From NCBI RefSeq assembly GCF_019925205.1, contig NC_083565.1:33756241-33820240 (forward strand): a DNA stretch of 64,000 bases, read 5' to 3'. Each line of letters opens with the position of its first letter. The stretch's first letter is position 1. Below the pieces are notes generated by a model that was not told the DNA's origin, did not search any database, and saw only the letters and a program-made list of their open reading frames with translations. The DNA comes from Metopolophium dirhodum (lineage: Eukaryota > Arthropoda > Insecta > Hemiptera > Aphididae). Shown here in pieces: positions 33,860 through 46,199 of this stretch. A program made the position numbers and the translations under genes.

Positions 33860-35800
33860 TTTTTGTGTTTTTTAATCTCCCCGTTCATGCTCCTCAATCT
33901 GCTACCCTAAAATCATTTTATAACTTTAACAAGACAGAATACATACAGATCACTAAATTCTTTAACTCTTTCAATTGGAAACATACCTTTCTTTCATACT
34001 CAAGTGAAGATTCCATGTTTTCCTCGATGTTCTCTACTATTCAATTTTATCTTTTGTCCCTAAAATCTCTTTTTGCCCTTCCTGTTGAAATATTAAACTA
34101 TAATTTTCACTTGTAGATTGTATACAATAAATAAAATTGTCATAGTGTAGATTAGCTATATAGTTATACATGTATAAAGAAAGCGAAAATGCAAAGTTAT
34201 ACAGGCAGTTAGAAATATTAGCTATAGCATTATTATTCAGTTCAGTTCTTATGGCAGTCGAGATATGCGACCTGTTTGCGAGTTCATTGTATTCTTATAT
34301 GGTTTATTATTAACTGTATTAAAAATCGTTTTTATTAATTCAACTTTACACTGTTTGGATTAATTTATTAATAGCTTCCTTTCATCATTTTCACTTTTCC
34401 ATCTTGGTACACTAATGTGTTCAAAGAACTACTGTTTGCTAAGTCTCACGCTCACGCCAAATTTAAGTTATCCCAACGACTATCAGATTACAAGCTCTTT
34501 TCACTTCTTCGTGCTAAATGTAAATTAATTTCCAAGCAATGCTACCATAATTTTGTCTCCAAGAGTTCTCCTTATTATGCAACCCACTATATTTTTTGAG
34601 TTATTAGTAAAAACCGCATTTATCCATCTATACCTTCAAATGTTACACTCCATGGTATACAGAGAACATATCTTTCCGATATAGCTAACCTTTTTGCAAC
34701 ATATTTTTCTTCTGTGTTCACCCAGCCTTCACCGATTTCATCCCAGACATAACATCCTATTTGCCACTTAATGCCCATTTTTTGATTAATGACGTCTACC
34801 AATGCTTAATTTCCCTTAGCAATATACAGTAATTTGGTCCAGATGGTATCCAGGATGATTTTTTGTAAAAACTTAGTTCTGTTCTAGCAGAACCATTACG
34901 GTTATTGCTTATGCGTTCAAATTGACTCAGGTATCTTTCCGTCTGATCTTAAACTTGCTCAATCCAATATTAAAGTCCGGTGATTCTACAGATGTTACAA
35001 ACTATCGTCCAATAACTATCCTTCCTCATTTATTCAAATTATTTGAAATACTTGACCTTACATCGATTCGCTCTTTCTTAAATCATATTCTAGTTGACGA
35101 GCAGCACGGTTCCATCCTGGTAGATCAACTGTTACCTGTTACCTTAGTCTTCATTCGTATATATTTGTTTCTTTTCGTGATACATATGAAGTAGATGTAA
35201 TCTACATAGATTTTTCCAAGGCTCCCGACCGTGTTGATCACAATCATCGTCCGTCAACAATTGACTCTATAGTCATCGGTGAACCACTAATATCCTCGCT
35301 TCATTCTTATATTACAAATAGGATCCAATGGTTAACTGTTGATTTCAGCTCTTCGGACTACTTCAGTTGTACCATAAGGTGTTGTTCTTTCTCCAATTTT
35401 GTTAGCTCTATTCGTAAACTCAGCCACCTACGGTCTCTAGAATGCCAAACTTCTTATCTTTGCTAATGCTATGAAAATCTTTTTCCGTATCAAATTTATC
35501 TCTGACTGTCAATTGTCATCTTCTCCAAAACGACCTTCAGTGATAAGTGACATGGGGTGAATCTTTGAGACTACCCCTAAATATTCCGAAATGCTCAGTT
35601 ATGACTTTTTGTCGTATTAAAGGTGTAATCAAGTATACTTACTCCGTCAATAATACCCCTTTGATAATTTGTAATAATTCAGTTAAGGATTTAGGATTTA
35701 ATCTTACACGGATTTAACCTAAGACGGATCTTATGCGTATTACCAATACTGACCATTCACCCTCTAAAAATTAAGCCTGTTTCCATAAAGCAAATTATTA
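33860..35800 (+). pseudogene. Degenerate Jockey-like LINE
   Basis: Successive broken plus-strand frames match LINE Pol order. A-H-A-K-F-K-L-S and F-S-L-L-R-A-K-C-K lie at 34450-34540, the post-endonuclease region. V-T-N-Y-R-P-I-T-I-L-P-H-L-F-K-L-F-E follows near 35000, the early RT. Then comes D-E-Q-H-G near 35095. No intact YADD box is visible, and there are many stops and shifts. It is similar in order to the better-preserved LINE at 42880-44799. Confidence 0.65.
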
Positions 35801-37046
35801 TTGTTTATATTCGTGTTATTAAAAGGTCCCGTATTGTAAAATAAAATAAAATATAATTCCTAATTTTTGGTTGGTTATATTATACTTCATAGTGCAATCT
35901 GGCTGCTGTGATATATTACCGAACCAATACTGCCGTCAATCGTGTAAGGGCGATTTATATCTTTGTACAAAATATTGATAGTATTTATAAAAATCGGGAA
36001 GTTTTAAAAAATTGGTTTTAGTTCATTGAAAAAAATTTCAATATTTTCATACTGAAAAGAAGTACGATTAATTTAGAGTGTTTTCCTGGTTTGGAGTTTA
36101 AAAACTGTTCTTTATATACGTAAACATCCGAGTTCTATACGCATTATTGGATGGGGAATTTAACAAACATACTCAACTATTCTAAATTTATTTTGTAGGA
36201 TCATGTATAAAACCGTTGGATTACTTCTGTGAAACGCATATTAAAGATGAAACTTCAAGGAAAAAGTTTCTTAAGAACATGTTGAATTAAGAAGAAGAAA
36301 AAGCATAATTTGATTAATTGTTTGAAGATAAATATAAATACAATTGTATAAAAAAAATTCATATTATATTATACATCTAATTATAAACACATACTAGACT
36401 ATGATAATACATGTTTTTTATGAACGTTTAAAGTTAAAATATTTATAAAATTCGTCAAAATCATGAAAATATGTAAATTATTTACTGTACCTAGTGAAAA
36501 ATTCATACAATCATAAATTGTAATTCCAAAAACGTTAAAATATAATTCAAGTTTTGATTAAAAAAATAATTATAGCATTAAGTTCAAATGTAAAATATGG
36601 AATTTCTCTTCAAACAATTTTTGTTCTTTTGTTGTAGGTACCTGCTGGTGTACAAAATCGTACTACTATCTTATTTATCTTATATGTGTATCTTATATCG
36701 TGTTCATTCTAAATTTCACTATACATTTAAAATTACCAACTATAATGCACTTTTTACCATAACGGGTTTCCAAAATTTTAGTAATATTCAGTATTTTAGT
36801 ATATTATGTATTATGTTTACCCAAACGTAGAATGATTTACCAGGTAAAATACCTTTTATTCTATGTTTTCACACGTTGTGTCTATTAGTATCCAAACGTG
36901 TTGGCTTTTAGGACCATGTGAGATGTGAGATGTGTGAATCTATTACGAAGAAATTTGGATAAATTGGATAAATGGAAATTTTTATCATTTTATTCTCCTC
37001 CTATAGATTGGAATTTATCTAGATAAAAAAATGGATCAAAATTTTA
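35801..37046. other. AT-rich spacer, nothing recognised
   Basis: No supported gene or repeat; the 77-residue frame at 36597-36830 has no recognisable features. Confidence 0.5.
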
Positions 37047-38447
37047 ATTTCTGAGTGAACGATGAATGTATTGATTTTACAATGATGTGTGTGTTTTTTT
37101 TTTTACTTTTTATTAATTTTTTTATTTTTGTGTCTGTCAACACCTTTTAGGAGAGTAAAAGTGTTGGATTTTCTTCAACAGTATCTTTTCTGATGGGTAC
37201 ATTGGGGAGTCAAAAGTCAAAATTTCCTAGTAGTTTTCAAAAGTGCCAAGAAAAACAAAAGAAAATTTAAGAAAAAACGGGAATTTTTACACAAAATCTG
37301 TTTTTGGGAAAATCGATTTTGGTTTTTGGTATAACTCTAAAACAAATGCAGTTTTCACTGGTTAATAATATTTACATTTTCTATACAAATTTTCTATACA
37401 AATGTCAATGAAACTTTATTTGTTGAGTAAAAAAGCTTGAAAATTTAATACAAGACTCCTACTATACTGTTACAATTATATATGAAAAATATTAAAAATC
37501 CTTAGTCACAATTTTTATTTATAAGAATTTAAAGTTCAGATATTGATAAAATACGTAAAAATGACGAAAATTTAAAAATTATTTTGAGGCAGAAATTCAT
37601 AAAAAATGTTCTATTTTAATCTAAGATTTGAAAACGTAATACAAGACTCCTCATAAGTTTTTAAATCTTTATCAAAAAAAAAAATGTCTACAAAAATTCA
37701 AATTAAATTTTTATGAGCGTTTGAAATTCATATTTTTACAACATTTTATATTTACTCGATTTCCATGTAACGATTTTCTTATTTTGTTGTAATTAAAAAC
37801 GAATGACTGTAGATACTTGAAACTTCACTAAATGTTTATATTAGCATTTTATATACACGATAACATTTTGAAAATGATTTGACACTTTTTGAGCTGTTTA
37901 CGGACATAGTCAGTTTTTAATTTTTTTAGTTACAGAAAGGACGGAAAAACGACAGGTGAGGGAGGGGGTCACATACGTACAGCTAACATGAGTGGCCGGT
38001 ACTCTGAGCCGTGGGTACTAGGAGGGGAGCGTGTGTGCGACTGCCGGAACGGTGGTGCAGTATTGGATCGGCGGAGACTGAGGCGCGCGGGATAGTATGC
38101 CTTATCTATCTCGTCGCATGTCGCGCTCCTACGGTACCTGCTACTGCAACTATAAATTATAATAATATTGGTTTGCGTTGGACGTCACAAAATGTTCAAC
38201 TTTTATAGCTAAGGGTTGAAAATTTAAAACAAGGTTTCACGTAAATAGGTTATAAATATACTACTTTATTCACAATAATATCATCAAACATACTTGGTAA
38301 TATCATAGATTGACTGATCGTTTTCGCTCAGAATCGTTTTTCTTATACAATAATATTATATCATTGAATTCAAATTTAACACCATCCATTACATTGAGCC
38401 ACTTGTAACCTACTATACAGCAGAGCGACATCCACTTACTCACCTTT
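37047..38447. mobile_element. Second copy of the ATTCTGAGCGAA element
   Basis: Starts TTTCTGAGTGAAC and carries TTTTCGCTCAGAAT near 38321. Left and right parts match 26777-27130 and 29979-30518. Internally it repeats a unit around AATACAAGACTCCT. A GC-richer stretch at 37935-38110 is absent from the first copy and resembles 690-770. Confidence 0.55.
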
Positions 38448-38479
38448 TTTCAATTATAAATTATTTTGTTCCAACTATT

Positions 38480-39330
38480 TCAGTATCTATGATAATTAAA
38501 ATTTTCCCACTTGGTTCCCAAATGGATACGGTTTTTACGGATTTTGAAAAAGCATTTGATGGTGTAGATCAATTTCTACTTTTACAGAAATTAAAAAAAT
38601 TGGAATCAGTGACCCATTGCTAACATGGCTTATCTCTTTTTTAATTAATAGAATACAGCTAGTTAAATCAAAGCAGTTTATTCCAGAACCTATCCATGTT
38701 CTCTCAGGTGTTCCTCAATGCGACCATCTTTCACCTTTCAATGATATAAATACGATAATAAGACAGTCAAATATTTTATTATTCACAGATGATGCTAAAA
38801 TATTTTTAAAAAATTGATTCGAATTATGATTGTATTAAATGACAAGATAGTTTAAATAATTTAAATGATTGGTGTTATTTAAATGGTCTGATCGTCAATA
38901 TAAACAAATGCAAATACTATCATTTAATATTAAAAACATCTTATATTTTTTTTGATTATAAATTTAGCAATGTTTCTATTGAACTGATGAAATCATTAAC
39001 CGACTTAGGAATCACGTTTGATTCTAAACTATGTTTTAATGAATATATTGATAAAATAACCAATAAATTGTTCCAAAAGCTCGGTTTCAGTACACGAACT
39101 TGTACTAATTTTAATAAAGTAAATGCCTTTAAAAGTATATATTTATTTTGCATTTGTCAGATGTCAATTATAATATGCATCCCTTATTTGGTCTTCAAAT
39201 AACATATAGGGGTATCTCAAAATCTCAAAGCTGTTCAGAATCTTTTTCTACGTTTTTTAGCATTTAAATTATATTATAATATAACGTACCCATTTCCCTA
39301 TACTTATATTTGTTTGTTTTTGAATTTTAA
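38480..39330 (+). pseudogene. Jockey-like LINE fragment, RT domain
   Basis: RT motifs in order: D-F-E-K-A-F-D near 38540, L-S-G-V-P-Q near 38705 and F-T-D-D near 38785 in place of YADD. Downstream is a C-terminal D-L-G-I-T-F-D region near 39005. A GVPQGS-type motif reads GVPQCD. Stops, and a Thr in the catalytic box, mark it as dead. Confidence 0.7.
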
Positions 39331-41090
39331 ATAGTAGTCCACCATTCATGGCAACATTAAAATACAGTTTATAATAAAACAAATTTTAATAAAACAAAAA
39401 TTTAATACAAAAATAGAGTTCACTAAACTAAGCTGAGCTAACACAAACAATTAAATTTCCATAATATATGACTAGGATAATTATGTATTTAGGCATGTTT
39501 CTAAATAATTTTTTTGTGTATAAGGTATAACTACCTTATGTATAACTAGCAACTGATTTGAAAATATTAAGTAGTATTTTAAAGTCGATCAAACAAAGTG
39601 GAAAATAGAAAAAAACTGTTCAAATGCGCACATTGCATTTTTGTCGTGTTTACTTTTGCATACTAATTATTTACTCAAGTGATAAAAAAAACAACAGCAA
39701 TGTAGATACATAAGAAGTTTACGGCCCATGGTGAATTATTTTTGCATAGTATACGATTTGTTACTGAATAAACAACATATTATGAACATTGCTTGTTGTA
39801 TTTTTCGAAACAAAATATTTTTTGTGTGTTTTATATAAAAAAGTTGAAATTTGAGCGAGTATAGTTAAAAGTTTTTAAAGCTTAGATAGGTAGAATAAAG
39901 TGGCATAGTGTTACGTCTATCTATATATTAAAAGGCTCATGAAGAGTTACACATATCTCCATTTAAAAATATAGACATTGTCACATTTTTTTTTATTTAT
40001 AATAAGGTTTTTCAAAATTTTTACAAAATTAAAATATTAGTTTGTTGTTAGGAATGAATAAACTATAGGTTTCAAAATATAATATGAGATTCCTCGTATT
40101 AGAGGGTTATTAAATTGTAGTATTTTTTACAGGACATTAAAACAGAAGTATATTTCCAAGTAAAGGAAATGATAAAATCAACATATTATGGTGTACAATG
40201 CAAGCATCTGTGGTTATTATTTTTTGAATAACAACAAAATAAGAAAATCGTTTTATGGAAATTTGTTAAAATGTATTTAGAACACAGTATTGTGATGTTT
40301 TTTGGGTAATACCAAATGATACTCAAACATTAGTATATAGGTAAATTTAAAAAGGGCAAATTATAGGTCTGACCCAGGCGCCAAAAAAAACGAGGATTTT
40401 GAGATTTACGATGTAAATGTTTGTTTGTAAATGATTGCTATTAGTTATATGAGAAATAATTAGGAGATACGAGTATTTATTATTTTATTGGTTTTCATTG
40501 GTTAATCGGGCAGATCAGGTGCAAGCATGCATCAAATCGAATTTTCACACATTGCCTACTTGATAGGACACGAATGTGTACATTGTCCGCGATCACGGTG
40601 CATCCGTGTTGGGTCCAAAGTCATAGAAATACAACTAATAGCATTTTAAAAAGCTTGGACTGTCTATGATAACTTAAGACAAAAGATATTATCAAAAATA
40701 TATTTTTATAATATCTATAATAATATATATAATTTATAATATACTATATTTTTATTTTTATTTTTATTTTTTTGTAATTAAAAATATAAATAATTAGAAT
40801 TTTACAAATTATGATATACCTACATTATATTTTTTCTTGGGATTGACGTATATTGTCAAAGTGTGATGTATCATGTATTAGTTATAGGTACCTATGTATA
40901 ATATAATATTATATCTATAACTAAACCGTTAAAACCTTCCTTCAAGTTATGTATACATGTAGCTTTTGATATTTGTATTTAATATATTATTTATATAGAA
41001 ACTACATTTAGATGCCTGCTTAATTTAACAGATATACATTTTTTCTTTGATTTGACGTATATTTTAAAAGTGTGATGTATCACAAAAGTA
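39331..41090. other. AT-rich spacer, nothing recognised
   Basis: No gene, RNA or clear repeat could be supported in this stretch. Confidence 0.45.
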
Positions 41091-41204
41091 GGATAAAAAA
41101 GAGATTTCTGGAAGCTCAACCTGCTGGCTCAACCAGTGTTCACCTTTTGCTCAACCCATGGGTTGAGTCAATCTATCACATACGTATACGACATTCCCCC
41201 CGCC

Positions 41205-41360
41205 ACCCCGCTCTTCCTATAACCCCTTGCCAATCATCCCACCATCTATCACACACTTATACGATATACCCCCCACCACCCCGCTCTTCCTATACCCCCT
41301 TGCCAATCATCTCACCATCTATCACACACTTATACGATATACCCCCACCACCCGGCTCTT
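41205..41360. repeat. 72-73-bp tandem repeat
   Basis: Units beginning ACCCCGCTC/ACCCGGCTC at 41205, 41278 and 41350. Each carries CCAATCATC and CACACACTTATACGATATAC. Confidence 0.75.
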
Positions 41361-41404
41361 TACTATCAATTGGCCGCCGCTGCGCGTGAAAAATAATTTA
41401 AAAA

Positions 41405-41490
41405 TGTATTTACCGGACCAGGATTCGAACCCGAGTCGATCGCATCTCAAACGACAACCGCACAGCTACGCAACTTACTCGCGTATGCTT
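41405..41490 (-). other. tRNA-like sequence, probably a SINE head
   Basis: The minus strand carries a B-box/T-arm-like GGGTTCGAATCC (near 41425-41440). Upstream is an A-box-like GCGTAGCTGTGCGG. A full cloverleaf could not be built by eye, and a tRNA-derived SINE is more likely than an active tRNA gene. Confidence 0.4.
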
Positions 41491-41714
41491 TAATGGTATA
41501 TTCTATCACATTTAACTGGTGTTTATGACAATCGCTCACATACGTACAAGATGTATAATTTTCCCCCACAACCACTACAACTTGACAAGGGTCGCCGCGA
41601 ACACGCGCGAGCCCGCCACCGCTTTATCAGTTATCACAGTGACTTGAACATATAATATTCCACTGATATTTCTAACAATAAACATTCAACACACTGATAT
41701 CAATATTTTGAAAT

Positions 41715-42328
41715 ATGACTCACCCAACTGAATTTTTCCGGTGAGTACCATTAGTTTTTTTTATTTTTTTTATAAATTATTCTGATACCTATTATATAGG
41801 ACTATGATATCAAAGGAAATCGTATATCCATCCTACTCCGAAGATGAAGAAGAAGAAGAATATATATCATCCATAGTATCATTAACATTGACAATGGATG
41901 CGTATCAATTACAGGATATTATGTGTTTTTATCTTAAAATAACGAAATCTTACATTTATTATTTTAACCTTAATCATCATGAGGACCCATTTATTTTTGA
42001 CATTAAATTGATGGAACAGGTCAATAATTTTATTTCAACTAACCATGTACATGAAAATTTATTATGGGATGAGAGAACCAACTGTCATAATAATTGCATT
42101 GTTACGGGTCGTGAAATTATTAGAAAGTCGAGATTTAACTCCCTATCAATAGCTTTAGGAATGGCCCGCACAACAAGCTTATTACCGGTAATTAGAGCTA
42201 ATTATTTTTGTTATACATTTAAAGAGTTAACTTATATATTATATGTCGCGAATCTAAATAAAAAGGAAACAGAATTGATTTTAACATTATATTTAGAAAC
42301 AAAATACGTCACAGAGACTGACGACTAG
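41715..42328 (+). CDS. Two-exon gene of unknown function (184 aa)
   Basis: Exon 1 is 41715-41740 and starts ATG (M-T-H-P-T-E-F-F). It ends at donor GTGAGT. A 59-nt intron ends TATTATATAG, and exon 2 is 41800-42328. Splicing keeps the frame and adds nine residues before the internal Met at 41804. The product has an acidic run (S-E-D-E-E-E-E-E-Y) near residue 20-30, then an alternating hydrophobic region, and no signal peptide. No family recognised. It lies at the left edge of the Polinton and may be an accessory gene of it or a neighbour. No lesions are visible, unlike the genes around it. Confidence 0.55.
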
Positions 42329-42384
42329 TCGGAACATACCACGAACTATATCTGTAATAGGATTAATAACTGTTGCCAGACAAT

Positions 42385-42670
42385 CTACAATTTTATGAAT
42401 CTAAATAAAATTATATTAAGCTCTGGAAAAAAACTTTTCCAACAGTATGTAGGTCTACCGTCAGCCATATTAGGTATAATAAGAGAATTTAAAGTTATAT
42501 GTGTAAATAATGTGAATATTAAATTAGTTTTCCCACAACCTGAAGGATCCATGATAAGCGCTCTAATCGTATTAGGTAGAAGCACACCATGTCTTGGTTT
42601 TTTATACGAAGTAGGTGGGTCCACGTTTTCAACTGTGAGTTGTATATCTGGTTTAATGAATTTAATTTTT
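42385..42670 (-). pseudogene. Polinton packaging ATPase, Walker A fragment
   Basis: The minus strand reads IRALIMDPSGCGKTNLIFTL, a P-loop of the FtsK/HerA-like ATPases that Polintons encode for genome packaging (family knowledge). Upstream residues fit the usual N-terminus. Soon after the P-loop the frame shifts, and the rest of the domain, including Walker B, is missing. It is opposite in strand to its neighbours. Confidence 0.7.
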
Positions 42671-42712
42671 AAATAAATATCCCTATAACACTGAGAACGT
42701 AATCAGTACACG

Positions 42713-42877
42713 ATGTCACTCGCTCGAAGAAAGACCAAGAATAAAGGTGCTGGTCTTATAAACACGCTTATAAATAAATTACCATTAAAGCTTCACGTGC
42801 CTGGTGAGAGTAAATACACGTATATTAACGTGGTAATAGTAATAATAAAAATAATATTTCCTTAAAGGTTATCAATA
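42713..42877 (+). pseudogene. Polinton PLA2-like protein, N-terminal part
   Basis: Starts MSLARRRTKNKGAGLINTLI, then a basic stretch and L-H-V-P-G, the usual start of the Polinton protein with a phospholipase A2-like domain. It is interrupted after about 31 codons by the LINE insertion, and the domain continues at 44800. Confidence 0.65.
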
Positions 42878-42879
42878 AA

Positions 42880-44799
42880 ACTGAGAATTTATTAATAAAA
42901 CTGAGCACTCCCCATCAAAATCGCCAAAAATTTTCTGGAAATATGTTAGGGATTTAAAACAAAATAAAGTCTATCCAAATTCATTCCAATTCGATCAAAT
43001 GTCAACATCTAGCCCTACTGAGTCTGCCAACCTCTTCTCTAAATGCTTCTCATCAGTCCATAATCAACCAACTCCGTCCCACACCCCGTATCTATCACAA
43101 AACTTACCTTTCGAACTACCATCTACCTCCTCTTTCTCTCTTAAAGATATTATCACTGCTCTAGAGACTCTTAAAAATAATAATTCTAACGGACCCGATG
43201 GCATTTCTGCTCGTCTGCTCTATAACTGTCGCTACTCACTTGCATTCCCAATCTATCTTTTATACAGATACGCCTTTGATAATGGTATATTTCCCGATGT
43301 ATGGAAAATGTCTTGAATTACCCCCATTCTCAAATCTGGTGACCCCTCTTTAGTCAGCAATTATCGACCAATCTCAATCTTACCACATCTAGCTAAACTA
43401 TTCGAACTAGTCGTTTATTGTAATATTAAAAGGTGTTTTAATCATATTTTAATTGATGAGCAACATGGATTCCGCCCGGGAAAATCTACCATCACTAGCA
43501 GTGATATTTTTACGACGTTCATTGCCGAATGCCTAGAATCTGGTTATCAAGTCGATACCATAACAACAGATTTTATGAAGGCTTTTGACACTGTCAGTCA
43601 CAATATATTAATAAACGAACTTGAAAGCATGGGAGTTGGTAACCCACTATTATCTTGGCTTAAACCTTACATAACTGGAAGAAACCAATTCGTATCGATA
43701 CTGGGCTCCTCTTCAAAAACATTTGAAACAACTTTTGGAGTTCCCCAGGGCGGCCACCTAAGCCCATTACTATTTTCACTTTTTGTTAACTCTATCTCCA
43801 TACGACTTAACCAAGTAAAATTTTTGTTGTATGCGGATGATATAAAGATATTTCATAAAATTAAGTCCCCCTTCAGTTTCCACCCTACTTCAAAGTGAAT
43901 TAGACATTTTTACAGAATGGGTCTCTCATTTAGGTTTAACCCTAAACCTTTCTAAGTGTAACGTTATTTCCTTCTCCAGATCTTTAACTCCAATTTTAAC
44001 CACATACTTTCTTAACGGCACGGAACTTGAACGAGTTTCCACCATTAAGGACCTTGGTATAATTTACTCACCTAATCTATGTTTTAGCACTCACATAAAT
44101 TCGATGGTTAATAGAGCACTTAAAGTCCTCGGGTTCATCATACGTAATACTAAATTATTTAAGTCGGTTGGATGCCTTTGTACTTTATACTATGCCCTTG
44201 TCCGCTCTCTTCTTGAATTTGGATCTGTGATCTGGCAACCGTATTTAGTCAAAGACCAGCTACGACTTGAACGCGTCCAAAATAAATTTCTTAACTTTAT
44301 TGCCTTAAAAATGAACATTTATCACGAAAATCATGATTATTCCAACATAAGGCAAGTTTTGAACATCCCAACTCTTACCTCTCGCCGTGCAAAAGCAGAC
44401 TTAGACTTTCTAAATTCAATTCTAAGTGGTTCTTTGGACGTTCCTGATCTCCTTGCAGCCATACCATTCAGAGTTCCTTCTCATTCTTCCAGAAACCAAT
44501 CACAATTTTATGTCCCAACCCACAAGACCTCGTATGGGCACAACCACACTCTACACCGCATGCTCAGAGCTGCGAACAACCACTAATCCTTAGGCCACTA
44601 ATTATACTTCTACCTTTATAATTTTACTATTTATCTATATTATAACATGTATACTTTGAAATATTTATACTTTTATCTAAATTATTTATGTATCTAATTA
44701 ATTATTAATGTATTCTACCTTACTGTACTTATACCATACCTATTTGTAATAATATGTAAAATTGCCGTTTCGGCGTTTAATAAACAATAAATAAATAAA
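42880..44799 (+). mobile_element. Jockey-like LINE inserted in the PLA2-like gene, 5'-truncated
   Basis: RT order is clear: N-G-P-D-G-I near 43190; D-E-Q-H-G-F-R near 43455; the A-box region M-K-A-F-D-T-V near 43577; G-V-P-Q-G-G-H-L-S-P near 43740; L-L-Y-A-D-D near 43825. A C-terminal region (44104-44586) follows. The element ends in AATAAATAAATA repeats at about 44780-44800 in place of poly(A). It begins after the endonuclease region, so it is 5'-truncated. It splits the PLA2-like gene between L-H-V-P-G and Y-C-G-P-G-T. Target duplication unresolved. Confidence 0.85.
42999..44586 (+). pseudogene. LINE reverse transcriptase ORF
   Basis: One frame from 42999 to 43898 with a single in-frame TGA at 43314-43316, where a Trp codon is likely ancestral. 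It then shifts after YADD and resumes from about 44104 in another frame to 44586. The catalytic YADD is intact, but the ORF is interrupted twice and has lost its endonuclease. Confidence 0.8.
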
Positions 44800-45180
44800 T
44801 ATTGTGGACCTGGTACAAATTTGAAAAAAACGATTAGCTCGCGGAGATAAAGGGGTAAATCCTTTAGGACACTGCGTGTAGAGAACACGATATTGCATAC
44901 GATCTTAGTAACTCTATCACAGATCGCAACGAGGCCGATTATATATTAGCGTAACGAGCCTGGGATAGGTTCAAGTCTAAAGATTCGAGTTTAAAAGAAA
45001 AAGCTGTAGCTTGGGGCATGACTACCGCCATGAAAGTGAAACGTAAAATCAAGGCTGGATGTGGGTTTAAAGTAGCCATCAAAGCAGCTAAAAACGTAAT
45101 AAAATATCGGTGAAAAAAACCTGATGAAATTAAGTAAAAAATGTATAACCATCGCATGAAAAACATTCAAAAATAAAAAG
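44800..45180 (+). pseudogene. Polinton PLA2-like protein, C-terminal part
   Basis: Resumes with Y-C-G-P-G-T, the calcium-loop motif of parvovirus/Polinton PLA2 domains, immediately after the LINE. The following E-H-D-like helix region and a basic A-M-K-V-K-R-K stretch near 45030 are recognisable. Frames change several times and stops are present, so no catalytic protein can be made. Confidence 0.6.
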
Positions 45181-45478
45181 ACTAAAGTTCCAACGGTTAT
45201 ATCAATACCAAAAAAGGGTGGGGTGTTACCGTTAATCCCAATTTGCGCTGGTTTATCAGAACTAGGAGCACTGAGTGGCGGTGTTGCCAACGTTGTCAAG
45301 GTTGCGAATGAATTTAAAAGAAATACGCAATCTCATTTGGGCGGTGGATTATACATCGCACCGTATAAAGGTAACTCGTATAAAATCGGATCAAGTCTAT
45401 ACCTCGCACCATATAAAAGTGGTGGGGATTTGAAAACGATAAAAGCTAGAAAAACTAAAAAAAAAAAAAAAAAAACTA
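45181..45478 (+). pseudogene. Polinton hydrophobic accessory protein
   Basis: Contains P-K-K-G-G-V-L-P-L-I-P-I-C-A-G-L-S, then a Gly/Ala-rich hydrophobic stretch like a membrane segment. After it come repeated G-L-Y-I-A-P-Y-K and S-L-Y-L-A-P-Y-K motifs. A protein with this layout sits next to the PLA2-like gene in many Polintons. No start ATG is visible, and its frame runs into the protease through a run of about 20 A residues (45456-45475). Confidence 0.55.
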
Positions 45479-45850
45479 ATAATTACTTTACGTTACCCAG
45501 AAGAGCGATGTACGATTTCGAACATATACAATTTGCTCGTTTGAATAAAATACTTCATGTCATCGGTGTGTTTACTCGAGATAGGTTACCCGTATGTCGT
45601 AAACGAGTAGAATCAGCGATTGTTAACTTGGATACAGAAAACGGTACAGGTATTCACTGGTAGCGTATGGAAAAATCGGAAATCAAGTTGAATATTATGA
45701 CAGTTTTGGAAATTTAACACCTCCATTAGAAGTACAACAATATTTTCACGGATGTTACATAAATTTCAATTACAGCAGAGAGCAGAAATATAATACTACA
45801 AACACTTGTGGACATTTGTGTTTAAAATTTTTATCATGTATACGATAACT
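45479..45850 (+). pseudogene. Polinton adenain-like cysteine protease
   Basis: Capsid maturation protease of the adenovirus/Ulp1 type. The catalytic His is seen in G-T-G-I-H-W near 45655. The Asp/Asn region Y-Y-D-S-F-G lies near 45700, and the Cys in T-C-G-H-L-C near 45815. A single-base deletion just after the His separates the first frame (ending 45663) from the rest. It precedes a structural gene, matching the usual Polinton order. Confidence 0.7.
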
Positions 45851-45966
45851 GTCGGATCTCGAGTGAATTGTCATGTGAAATTTTTCCACTGCTGGAAGTA
45901 GAAAGCACAGCACAAATATGTCTTTGAGTCTGCAGACAAATAATTCAATACAAACATTGAACCCGG

Positions 45967-46199
45967 TTGCAATACTATCGTTTCCGTTATATGATTGGAC
46001 AAAGAGAGGATGTTATTATACCCACAGGATCGTATGAGTTCGATAATTTAGAGAATGTTATACAAAAAAATATGCCCAAATATATCGAGTGGTTTGAATT
46101 AAAAGCAAACAATACCACATTAAAGTGTAAAGTCTCATGTAGCCATGACGTAGACTTATCAGTTGAGAATAGCAAAGCGAAATTATTATGTCCGTTTTA
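45967..46199 (+). pseudogene. Polinton structural-type protein, 5' part
   Basis: I-I-P-T-G-S-Y-E-F-D-N-L-E near residue 17 is typical of a Polinton protein encoded before the capsid gene, possibly the minor capsid protein. The frame is cut by the TIR transposon at 46200, and the gene resumes at 47345. Confidence 0.5.

Noticed and set aside
41405..41490. Functional tRNA gene
   Set aside because: A B-box-like sequence is present, but a complete cloverleaf could not be folded by eye; a SINE-type fragment is more likely.
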